56,573 nt of DNA. It comes from Deltaproteobacteria bacterium. Lineage in GTDB: Bacteria > Desulfobacterota > GWC2-55-46. This document shows, piece after piece, positions 9,390 through 17,480 of the stretch. A program made the translations under genes and the position numbers. Position 1 is the first letter of the stretch. Every line of letters starts with the position of its first letter. The notes under the pieces are model-generated. The model was given only the letters and a program-made list of their open reading frames with translations, did no database searches and was not told the origin of the DNA. The stretch lies in NCBI GenBank assembly GCA_016177845.1, contig JACOUO010000024.1, positions 1 through 56,573 of the forward strand. Reading direction: 5' to 3'.

Positions 9390-9711
9390 GGGTATTTTGA
9401 GCATAAGGAATATCTTGCCCTTAAAGAGGCCCTTCCTCCTTGCCTCAGCGCCGGTTATAGCGCCTCTCCTGCGGGCATGAGGAAAGAGGAGATATGTTCT
9501 CTTAAATGATCTCGGGGTGACCTGATAGAGGGTAAAATTACTCTCAGGGCAGAGGATACAGAGAACGGAGGATCGAGGATTGTTTGTATGGAGGGGGAGT
9601 TTTTGGAGTCCGTACGCTTTCAAAAGGTGCTCAAGGACAATAGACATCCCAAGTGTCCTTGGGTATTCTTTGGTGAGATGGCGAGAATAATGGATTTCAG
9701 GAGCCTGACCT
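9390..9711 (+). pseudogene. Decayed tyrosine recombinase (phage/island integrase) remnant
   Basis: One frame across this stretch reads as the core of a tyrosine recombinase: FEHKEYLALKEALPP, then GMRKEEICSLK, an in-frame TGA at 9507-9509 exactly where the family has Trp (LKW), then GDLIEGKITLRAEDTENG and SRIVCMEGEFLES, ending near CPWVFFGEMARIMDFR. GMRKEEI is the family's box around the first catalytic Arg. The frame is also closed upstream by a TAA near 9381, and the C-terminal box with His-x-x-Arg and the Tyr nucleophile is not visible before the terminator at 9795. It lies about 130 bases from the 3' end of tRNA-Leu and points towards it, the usual arrangement for an element integrated into a tRNA gene. 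Confidence 0.75.
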
Positions 9712-9794
9712 CAAGTCTGGCAACCTTGCATGCCTTATTATCACGAGTTAGGGGCGTGGAGTTTTGTAGTTGGGGGCCTTCTGGGGCCTCAAAA

Positions 9795-9834
9795 ACAAAG
9801 GGGTTAGCCGAAGCTAACCCCTTTGTTTTATTTT
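9795..9834 (+). terminator. Bidirectional rho-independent terminator
   Basis: Perfect 14-bp stem, 9795-9808 (ACAAAGGGGTTAGC) with 9813-9826, closed by a CGAA tetraloop and followed by GTTTTATTTT on the + strand. A run of A before the stem gives a U-run on the other strand, so it can end transcripts from the left block and those leaving the secG-tRNA-Leu side. Confidence 0.85.
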
Positions 9835-9843
9835 AAAATTTAA

Positions 9844-9928
9844 TGGTGCCGAAGGGGGGACTTGAACCCCCACGGGTTGCCCCACTACCCCCTCAAGATA
9901 GCGTGTCTGCCAATTCCACCACTTCGGC
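9844..9928 (-). tRNA. tRNA-Leu (anticodon GAG)
   Basis: Read on the minus strand: acceptor stem GCCGAAG/CTTCGGC, D-arm, anticodon stem CTATC/GGTAG with loop TTGAGGG giving anticodon GAG, a long class II variable arm, T-arm GGGGG-TTCAAGT-CCCCC, discriminator A and an encoded CCA (9844-9846). It decodes CUC/CUU. It follows secG on the same strand, as in Escherichia coli where secG is followed by leuU, also GAG. Its 3' end faces the integrase remnant. Confidence 0.97.
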
Positions 9929-10030
9929 ATTTGTAACGAGGGAACGAAGCGTTAAGCCTATTAAAACTAACATGAAGGCAATAAGCAAGTCAAGAGTTTT
10001 GCCTCTTTTTGACTCGAATATTTTATATTT

Positions 10031-10354
10031 TTAGGGCTGCGGAGCGGGAGGCGCTGTCGTAGGAGCCGCCTGAGGCGCAGTCTGTGTTGCAGCGGGTACG
10101 GTGCTCATAATGGATGCTTTGCCCTTTGATGACTGGTATGTCAGATAAAGGGAGGTCAGCATGAATATTGCGGCGCAAATCCCGGTGACCTTGGCAAGCA
10201 TTGTCGCAGGGCCGGCGCTTCCAAATACGGTCTGGCTTGATGCCCCGCCGCCGAATGTAGAGCCCATTGTGGCGCCTTTTCCTGACTGCAGGAGTACGGC
10301 GATTATAATGATAATGCTGACAATAACATGAATAACTACGGTCAATGTAACCAT
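10031..10354 (-). CDS. secG: SecG preprotein translocase subunit
   Basis: Small SecYEG subunit that assists SecA-driven export. 107 residues: first membrane helix about 4-22, the conserved LLQSGKGATMGSTFGGG cytoplasmic loop with SSQTVFGSAG, second helix about 50-70, and a Pro/Ala/Thr-rich tail that is a common variable region. GGAGGG lies six bases before the ATG. Placed after tpiA and before tRNA-Leu on the same strand. Confidence 0.95.
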   Translation of the reverse strand: MVTLTVVIHVIVSIIIIIAVLLQSGKGATMGSTFGGGASSQTVFGSAGPATMLAKVTGICAAIFMLTSLYLTYQSSKGKASIMSTVPAATQTAPQAAPTTAPPAPQP

Positions 10355-10429
10355 TGATCCCTCCGTGGGAATATCTCAAAAGGCTGTTAAAGGCCCTTAA
10401 TGACTGAAAATATGAGAAACAAAAGAGTA

Positions 10430-10457
10430 ATTTTACACAATTACGCGTGAATTGCAA
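10430..10457 (-). promoter_or_regulatory. Likely sigma70 promoter for secG
   Basis: Minus strand TTGCAA (10457-10452), 16-base spacer, TAAAAT (10435-10430), about 70 bases before the secG start. This would let secG and tRNA-Leu be transcribed separately from the glycolytic genes. Confidence 0.5.
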
Positions 10458-10491
10458 GCGAAAAGAGGGATTTATCTCAGGAAGGCCAGGC

Positions 10492-11250
10492 TTATGCAGG
10501 CTGGAACTTGATGATTCTTGCGAAGTCTTCTGCCTTGAGGCTTGCGCCTCCTACAAGGGCGCCGTCTATGTTGGGCTGTGCCATAAGGCTGTCTATATTG
10601 TCAGCCTTTACGCTTCCGCCGTATATTATGCGAACCCCTTTTACGCCGTCCGGCTCATATAACTCAAAAAGAAGCTCCCTGATTGCGTTATGCACCTCTT
10701 CGGCTTCCTGAGGTGAAGCGGTCCTTCCTGTGCCGATTGCCCAGATAGGCTCATATGCTATGGCGATATCCTTTAAAGCCCCACCGGCAAGTCCGGCAAG
10801 GGCATTTTTTACCTGAATTTTAACCCTCGGAAGGGTCTTGCCCCTGTCTTTTTCGTCAAGGGTCTCGCCAACGCAGATTATGGGCTTAAGCCCTACTTTC
10901 AGGGCTGCCTTTGCCTTCTTGTTTACTATCTCGTCCGTTTCCTTGAAGTATTCCCTTCTCTCGGAATGGCCGATAATAACATAACTGCATCCTACGGACT
11001 TTAACATATCGCCGGATATCTCTCCGGTGTACGCGCCGCTTTTTTCCCAGAAAAGGTTTTGACCGGCTAATTTAATGGGTGTGTCGGGGATGAGATGGCT
11101 TAGGTGATGAAGCGAGGTAAACGGAGGAGCGATAACGACCTCTACCGAATCCGCATCCTTTATAAGGTCCCTCAGCTTGAGTACCAGGTCCACGCTTTCG
11201 TGGATATTGGTATTCATCTTCCAATTGCCTGCTATCAGCGGTTTGAGCAT
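10492..11250 (-). CDS. tpiA: Triosephosphate isomerase
   Basis: Interconverts dihydroxyacetone phosphate and glyceraldehyde 3-phosphate. 252 residues, normal length. Catalytic Lys in AGNWKMN, His in IIGHSERRE and Glu in YEPIWAIGTG are all visible, as is the phosphate-binding YGGSVK and GALVGGASL. Follows pgk on the same strand with a 44-base gap; part of the gapA-pgk-tpiA-secG series. Confidence 0.97.
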   Translation of the reverse strand: MLKPLIAGNWKMNTNIHESVDLVLKLRDLIKDADSVEVVIAPPFTSLHHLSHLIPDTPIKLAGQNLFWEKSGAYTGEISGDMLKSVGCSYVIIGHSERREYFKETDEIVNKKAKAALKVGLKPIICVGETLDEKDRGKTLPRVKIQVKNALAGLAGGALKDIAIAYEPIWAIGTGRTASPQEAEEVHNAIRELLFELYEPDGVKGVRIIYGGSVKADNIDSLMAQPNIDGALVGGASLKAEDFARIIKFQPA

Positions 11251-11294
11251 ATCCAGATTACCCCGGGTCGGGCCCTGTGCGAGGCCCTGAGAAT

Positions 11295-12515
11295 TTAGTT
11301 TGCGGCTTTGGTGGCACCAGGTTTCGGATGTCTTAATGCGGTAATCCCCGGGAGTTCGACACCTTTGAGTATTTCAAGGAATGCGCCTCCGCCGGTTGAG
11401 ATGTAGCTCATCTTTGCGTATTCTCCGGCGCGGTGTACGGCAACATCCGTATCTCCGCCTCCGACTATTGTCATTGCGTATGTATTGGCAACGCTCTGGA
11501 CAAGGGCAAAAGTGCCGCGGCTGAAGGCGTCTATTTCAAATACGCCCATCGGGCCGTTCCAGATTATTGTTTTTGCGTTCTGTATGGCTTCGGTAAACAG
11601 GGTAACTGTGGCAGGGCCTATGTCAAGGGCCATCCAGTCCTTGGGGATCTCCTGATATGTCACTACCTTTGTCTCAGCCGAGGCGCTGAACTTGTCAGCT
11701 ACGACAAAGTCAACCGGCATGTAGAGCTTTATGTTCTTTTCCCTGGCTTTTTCGATGACTTGCTTGCATGTCTCCTTTGCATCGTCTTCGGCAAATGAGT
11801 TGCCTACTTCATAGCCCAGGGCCTTGAAGAATGTAAGTGCCATGCCGCCGCCGATGATAAGCTTATCTACCTTGTCGCAGAGGCTTAAGAGCACGCCGAC
11901 TTTGTCAGAAACCTTTTTGCCGCCTACAATAGCCGCAAGCGGGCGTACCGGCTTTTCCATTGCCATTGAGAAGTAGGAGAGTTCCTTTTTCATGAGGAAG
12001 CCTGCCCCGTACTCCTTTATATGGTGGGTGATGGCGACATTGGATGCATGGGCCCTGTGGGCCATTGCAAACGCATCATTTATATAGACATCGGCAAGCT
12101 CTCCGAGCTGTTTGCCGAAGTTCTCGTCATTTTTCTCTTCTTCGGGGTGGAATCTGAGGTTCTCAAGGAGGACAACATCCCCGGGCTTCATATTGTTTAC
12201 GACTTTTTTGGTCTCATCGCCGACGCAATCAGGGGCAAGGACTACATCTTTCTCAAGAAGCCTGCCAAGCCTTTTGGCAACAGGCGCAAGGCTCATCTCA
12301 GGCGTTCTTTTGCCTTTGGGCCTGCCGAGATGGGATGCGAGTATTACCTTCGCGTTCTCATCAAGCGCGTAGTTGATAGTGGGCAGTACGCCCCTTATCC
12401 TGGTGTCGTCGGTAATGTTATTGTTCTCATCAAGGGGGACATTGAAGTCCACCCTGATAAAGACCTTCTTATCTTTAAGATCTATCTCATCAATATATTT
12501 TAAGCCCTGGTTCAA
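11295..12515 (-). CDS. pgk: Phosphoglycerate kinase
   Basis: Transfers phosphate between 1,3-bisphosphoglycerate and ADP. 406 residues, usual length. The signature [12 protein letters not shown], the ASHLGRPKG substrate loop, the hinge and nucleotide-site sequences GGKKVSDK and [10 protein letters not shown] are present. The start is TTG at 12515, with GGAGGT five bases upstream; no better in-frame ATG exists. Lies 28 bases after gapA. Confidence 0.96.
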   Translation of the reverse strand: MNQGLKYIDEIDLKDKKVFIRVDFNVPLDENNNITDDTRIRGVLPTINYALDENAKVILASHLGRPKGKRTPEMSLAPVAKRLGRLLEKDVVLAPDCVGDETKKVVNNMKPGDVVLLENLRFHPEEEKNDENFGKQLGELADVYINDAFAMAHRAHASNVAITHHIKEYGAGFLMKKELSYFSMAMEKPVRPLAAIVGGKKVSDKVGVLLSLCDKVDKLIIGGGMALTFFKALGYEVGNSFAEDDAKETCKQVIEKAREKNIKLYMPVDFVVADKFSASAETKVVTYQEIPKDWMALDIGPATVTLFTEAIQNAKTIIWNGPMGVFEIDAFSRGTFALVQSVANTYAMTIVGGGDTDVAVHRAGEYAKMSYISTGGGAFLEILKGVELPGITALRHPKPGATKAAN

Positions 12516-12543
12516 GCGTCACCTCCGAGTATTCTGGGGGATT

Positions 12544-13569
<1,026 letters not shown>

Positions 13570-13579
13570 TTAATTATAA

Positions 13580-13597
13580 GCCCCTGTTTAAAGGGGC
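13580..13597 (-). terminator. Hairpin between aroD and gapA, possible terminator or leader structure
   Basis: Six-bp GC-rich stem GCCCCT/AGGGGC with a 6-base loop, followed on the minus strand by TTATAATTAAAAATTT, a broken U-tract. It could partly terminate aroD transcripts or sit in the gapA leader. Weak evidence. Confidence 0.35.
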
Positions 13598-13626
13598 AGG
13601 CTTTTAAAATAAAATCAAAAATAAAA

Positions 13627-14328
13627 TCAGAACCCGTAACGGCTGAATTCCTTTTTGATGGCGTTTATGGAAAGCTGGCCCGGCGCAGTAGCCTCTGTTA
13701 CGGAACCGTAGGTGACAAGAGAGCCGAGCATCGGGAAAAATATACGGGAGGCCGCACCAAGCCTGCCCATGGCTATCACTATCAAGTCATCTGAGCCGGC
13801 AAGTATGGCGGCAAGCCTTTTAAGGTCGCCCGCATTTTTAGCTGTGGCGGCTATCTTAACAATGTCCGCCCCTGAAGAGCGAGCCTTTTTTATTATGTCT
13901 TTAAGTATTTTATCTCCGGGTGTGGATTTAAAATTATGGTAGGAGATGATTACTTTTTTCTTATTTCTATCTGCAGAGTTTACCACATTTTTTAATATTT
14001 CGCTGGAACTTAATTCAATATCTATTAAATCAGCCATAGGCATGAGGGCTTCATACATTTCAGCCCTTTTCCTGTCAGATATCGGGTGCTTGCCGCCTTC
14101 TTTCCTGCTTCTGACGGTTATCAGGAGGGGAATATTCCCGCCGTAGGCTTTCAGTTTTTCAAGTTCTTTTGCAACGGTCGCAGTGTTCCTGTCCCTGAAA
14201 GTATCGACTCTTACCTCAAGCAGGTCTGCCCCTGCGTTTATTGCTTTCCGTACGGTCCTGCCGCTAACCTCCTCTACTATGACACCCGCTATGCGCGGGA
14301 CACCTGCCTCAGATTTGGCTTTATTCAT
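13627..14328 (-). CDS. aroD: Type I 3-dehydroquinate dehydratase
   Basis: Third step of the shikimate pathway, 3-dehydroquinate to 3-dehydroshikimate. 233 residues, usual for type I. Seen: LEVRVDTF near the N-terminus, LITVRSRKEGG, catalytic His in VIISYHNF, Schiff-base Lys in ADIVKIAATA, and the C-terminal GSVTEATAPGQLS loop. No strong ribosome site precedes the ATG at 14328. Same strand as gapA but separated from it by 78 bases holding a hairpin. Confidence 0.93.
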   Translation of the reverse strand: MNKAKSEAGVPRIAGVIVEEVSGRTVRKAINAGADLLEVRVDTFRDRNTATVAKELEKLKAYGGNIPLLITVRSRKEGGKHPISDRKRAEMYEALMPMADLIDIELSSSEILKNVVNSADRNKKKVIISYHNFKSTPGDKILKDIIKKARSSGADIVKIAATAKNAGDLKRLAAILAGSDDLIVIAMGRLGAASRIFFPMLGSLVTYGSVTEATAPGQLSINAIKKEFSRYGF

Positions 14329-14656
14329 TATGATGAAGGCCGGATAGAGTGCTTCCGGTAAAGGATTCTCCTTGGATTTAAAGGCAGAATGATAGTAAAA
14401 CTGATCCTGCCTATTTTAAAAATAACATTAATACCAATACTGAAAAGGTATTTAAAAGTCAAGAGGAAAGACTTGATTTTATTATTTTAATCGGCAGATT
14501 GCGAAGAGGGCGGCAGATATGCGGTTTTTGGGATTTTCAATAAAAAACCTGAAAATTTTTAATAATTCGGGAGTAATTTTTTTAATCTTTCTCAATCATA
14601 ATCATAAAGCCGGCAGAGACGGTCTGAACGCTGATTTTCTCAATGAATTAAAGCTC
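14329..14656. other. AT-rich divergent intergenic region
   Basis: Spacer between aroD (minus) and the LysM coiled-coil gene (plus). I see no open frame with coding character and no RNA motif I recognise. Long A/T runs dominate 14400-14650; the right end carries the promoter described next. Confidence 0.6.
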
Positions 14657-14685
14657 TTGAAAAACAAAACCTTAAAAGTTATAAT
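14657..14685 (+). promoter_or_regulatory. Strong sigma70-type promoter for the LysM coiled-coil gene
   Basis: TTGAAA (14657-14662), 17-base spacer, TATAAT (14680-14685). The predicted transcript start near 14692 leaves a leader of about 45 bases before the ATG at 14736. Confidence 0.65.
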
Positions 14686-14735
14686 TTTTTGAAAACCTAA
14701 GTACCTCTTAGATAAGGATTGAATAAGGAGAAGTT

Positions 14736-17396
14736 ATGGGTGGCATAGGCGCAATACTTGGAATTTTTCTGATATTTTCTCTCGCTGTGTCATGGGTGTC
14801 CGGCGATAAGGAAAAGGCGCGGCTTGAGACAAAAATAGAAGAGACCAAGACTGCCAAGACCAGCGTCGAGAATGAATATAACCTTGCCAAGGCCCAGTCC
14901 GTTAAAGATGCCGAGCATCTGAAGGAAATTGAGAAGAAGCTCAGGGACGAAATAGCCGAGAAAAAGAAGCTTGAGAGGGCGCTTGCCATGGAAGAGAGGG
15001 CGAAGCGTCTTGCGGCTGAGCAAGGGACAGTTCCTGATATAGAAAAAGAGCGTGAAAAGATAAGGGCTGAAATAGAGGCAAAGACAAAGCAGGAAATCGC
15101 CGAGCTTGAAACAAAGCTTCAGGCGGTAGAAGAGGCAAAAAAGAGATTTGAAGCCGAGATGAAGTTGAAAATAGAGGAAGAGGCGCGCAAAAGGGCTGAG
15201 GCCGCATGGACTCAGGCCGAGCTTGCAAGGGCAAGGGCGCAGGAAGCCTCTGCCAAGAATGTCGAGCTTGAGAAGAAGCTCAAGGATATGGAGAAGGCCC
15301 GCACCCAGATGGAAGCGGCCTTAAAGAGCCACGAGACCGCAAGGAAAGATGCTGAACTGAAGCTCGCAAAGGAAAAGGCGGCCCGAACAACCCTTGAAGC
15401 AAGGCTTAAGGAAGCGGATGAGTCGATACTGACATCCAAGGCAGCGGCTGAGGCTGTAAGGGAAGTGCCTATTGAGAAGGCTGCCGCATTGAAGGCAACG
15501 GAATCCGTGCCGTCCGTAGCGGTGGAGACGACCGAGATGCCGGTGCTGGTCATAGCAGAGCTTGAGAAGTCCAGGGATGAGGCGAAAAAGAAAGTGGCAG
15601 AGAGCCAGGATGCCATCTCCAGACTTGAGCGTGAGATAACAAAGATAAACGAAGAGAAGGGCCTTATAAAGAAAGAGGCTGTGGAAAATTCACAGAAGCT
15701 CGCTCTCTTAAGGGAAGAGCTTAACAGTTCAAAGCAGCAGGAAGAGGCGCTTAAAAAAGCACTTGAGGAACGCACGATACTCTTAAATCCTGATGCGTTC
15801 AAGGAAGCCCAGAAGCAGAAGGAAGAATACGCCAAAAAGGTCACCGACCTTGAAGGCAGATTAAAAGAAGCCGAGGATTCCAAAAAGAAGGTAGAAGAGG
15901 CAACAAAGACCGAACTTGAATCCTTAAGGGTTAAGTCAGATGAGCTTGCCTTCAAAAATAAGGAGCTTGAGGCAAAGCTGAAAGATACGCTGATGGCCTA
16001 TGCAAAGGCTGATGCGGCAAGCGAGATGGCAAAGGACTTGATTGCCAAGAACGCTGAACTTGAGGCAAAGCTCAAGGAAGCGGGGCTTGTAAATCTTCAG
16101 GGAAAGGCCGCGAACTATGTGGCCCAGAAGCTTATAGAACGCAATACCGAGATAGAGATGAAGCTTAAGGAAGCCCAGCTTGCGCTTGTGCAGTCAGAGG
16201 CGGCAAGGGTCCAGGCAGAATCAGCCATCTCACAGAATAAAGACCTCGCTTCAAAGCTTAAGGATGCAGAGATAACTCTTGCAAAAAGCCAGGCAACCGC
16301 ACCTGTAATAGACAAGCTCAATCAGAGGAACTCGGAGCTTGAGGCAAGGATAAAGCAGGCTGAGGAGGCCATGGCGCAGGTTGAGGCAGTGCGGTTCATG
16401 GCAGAGGAGTTGAATAACAAAAATAAAGAGCTTGAAGCCCAGCTTAAGGCACAGCCGCTTGCCGGCGCTGACGCAAAGGCGCTTGAGGATTTAAGGCTTG
16501 CAGGCAAACAGATAGAGGAGAAGCTTGCCAAAGAGGCTAAATCAAGAGAGATAATAGAAGCAAAGCTCCGTGAAGCAGAGGCAGCCAGGACAGCGGGAGA
16601 CGCCTCCATAAAAGAAGCTCTTGCTTCAAGAGAGGAAACCCAATTAAAGCTTGTTCAGGAGACTGAGGTCAGAAAAACCCTTGAGGCAAAGCTTAAGGAT
16701 GTGGAAGCCGCAAAACTTGCCGGAGAAGTCGCAATAGCTGAAATAAGGGTTTCAAAGAAGGATTTAGAGGCGCAGCTCGCAAAAGAAGTTGAGCAGAGAA
16801 AGGTGCTTGAGGCAAAGCTCAGGGAGAGCGAAGTGGCAAAGGACTCTGAAAAGGCTACTATCGCAAAACTCGAGCTGGCGCTTAAGTCAGCTGAGGAGAG
16901 ATTAAAGAAAGAGGCTGACTCCAGAAGGGAACTTGAGCTTGAGATAACAAGGATAAGCAAGGAAGCAGAAGTGCTCAGCAAGGGCGGCATAGCCCTTGAA
17001 GACATTGCCGCTCTCCAGAAGGAATTTGCCGGGCTTAAGAAAAAGATTTTGGAAAAACTTAAGGCAGGTGAAGTCGATGCCGAGGAAGTCGCAAGGCTTA
17101 TGCGCGTAGACGATGTGCTCGGCTTCTATGTGGTCAGGAAAGGCGACAGCCTCTGGAAGATTGCTTCAAGAAAAGAAGTTTACGGCAATCCGTACATGTG
17201 GCCCCTCATATACAGGTATAACGCTACAAAGCTTAAAGGCCCGGATAAGATTGGGCCTGAGCAGATACTCATAGTATATAAGGACATTTCAAAAGACGAG
17301 GCGAGGGACGCGGTAAGGAAAGCGAAACTCCGCAGGGACTGGAAGAAGTGGCCTGAGGAAGAAAAGAAGAAGTGGTTAGGCGACTGGACTAAATAA
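14736..17396 (+). CDS. Membrane-anchored coiled-coil protein with C-terminal LysM domain
   Basis: 886 residues. A hydrophobic segment at about 4-22 (signal anchor) is followed by a very long Ala/Glu/Lys-rich coiled coil (about 25-760) and a C-terminal LysM-like domain starting at FYVVRKGDSLWKIA and continuing through NPYMWPLIYRYNATKLKGPDKI. LysM domains bind glycan chains such as peptidoglycan, so the protein could span the periplasm from the inner membrane to the wall. The coiled coil contains five tandem 31-residue units (407-561) and three 42-residue units (597-722). AAGGAGAAG precedes the ATG. Possibly a spacer or tether; no exact family recognised. Confidence 0.82.
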   Translation: MGGIGAILGIFLIFSLAVSWVSGDKEKARLETKIEETKTAKTSVENEYNLAKAQSVKDAEHLKEIEKKLRDEIAEKKKLERALAMEERAKRLAAEQGTVPDIEKEREKIRAEIEAKTKQEIAELETKLQAVEEAKKRFEAEMKLKIEEEARKRAEAAWTQAELARARAQEASAKNVELEKKLKDMEKARTQMEAALKSHETARKDAELKLAKEKAARTTLEARLKEADESILTSKAAAEAVREVPIEKAAALKATESVPSVAVETTEMPVLVIAELEKSRDEAKKKVAESQDAISRLEREITKINEEKGLIKKEAVENSQKLALLREELNSSKQQEEALKKALEERTILLNPDAFKEAQKQKEEYAKKVTDLEGRLKEAEDSKKKVEEATKTELESLRVKSDELAFKNKELEAKLKDTLMAYAKADAASEMAKDLIAKNAELEAKLKEAGLVNLQGKAANYVAQKLIERNTEIEMKLKEAQLALVQSEAARVQAESAISQNKDLASKLKDAEITLAKSQATAPVIDKLNQRNSELEARIKQAEEAMAQVEAVRFMAEELNNKNKELEAQLKAQPLAGADAKALEDLRLAGKQIEEKLAKEAKSREIIEAKLREAEAARTAGDASIKEALASREETQLKLVQETEVRKTLEAKLKDVEAAKLAGEVAIAEIRVSKKDLEAQLAKEVEQRKVLEAKLRESEVAKDSEKATIAKLELALKSAEERLKKEADSRRELELEITRISKEAEVLSKGGIALEDIAALQKEFAGLKKKILEKLKAGEVDAEEVARLMRVDDVLGFYVVRKGDSLWKIASRKEVYGNPYMWPLIYRYNATKLKGPDKIGPEQILIVYKDISKDEARDAVRKAKLRRDWKKWPEEEKKKWLGDWTK
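15954..16418 (+). repeat. Five in-frame 93-bp repeats (31 residues each)
   Basis: Within the LysM coiled-coil gene. Units begin at residues 407, 438, 469, 500 and 531 with the pattern (K/R/Q)N-x-(E/D)-(L/I)-x-x-(K/R)-(L/I)-K-(E/D/Q), exactly 31 residues apart with no gaps; a sixth start is visible at 562. The period is not a multiple of seven, so each unit must hold a coiled-coil phase shift. Confidence 0.85.
16524..16901 (+). repeat. Three in-frame 126-bp repeats (42 residues each)
   Basis: Within the same gene. Units begin at residues 597, 639 and 681 with the pattern L-(A/V)-(K/Q)-E-x-x-x-R-K-x-LEAKL-(R/K)-(E/D), 42 residues (six heptads) apart; a fourth partial unit starts at 723 and a related copy is near residue 210. 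Confidence 0.8.
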
Positions 17397-17407
17397 GCGG
17401 CAAATGC

Positions 17408-17436
17408 AAAGGGGGCCTGAAAGCCCCCTTTTTTTT
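17408..17436 (+). terminator. Rho-independent terminator after the LysM coiled-coil gene
   Basis: Nine-bp stem AAAGGGGGC/GCCCCCTTT with loop CTGAAA, followed by a run of T to 17436. It separates this gene from the membrane TPR gene at 17481. Confidence 0.85.
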
Positions 17437-17480
17437 AAGGCATAAGGTTTTAAATTTTACTGCGGGAAGGGCTGAACCGA

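Noticed and set aside
9507-9509. Selenocysteine or recoded TGA in the integrase
   Set aside because: No SECIS-like hairpin needed; Trp is expected there, the upstream frame is also closed and the C-terminus is missing, so decay is simpler.
9588-9836. 82-codon plus-strand frame taken as a separate gene
   Set aside because: It is the tail of the integrase remnant, continuing the same frame after the TGA at 9507, then runs into the terminator.
9843-10034. Open frame of 63 codons reading VPKGGLEPPRVAPLPPQDS
   Set aside because: It is the translation of the reverse strand of tRNA-Leu(GAG) and its flank, a known false gene pattern.
15212-15955. 247-codon Ser/Ala/Phe-rich frame antisense to the LysM coiled-coil gene
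   Set aside because: Composition is the mirror of the Glu/Lys/Ala coiled coil on the plus strand; not a gene.
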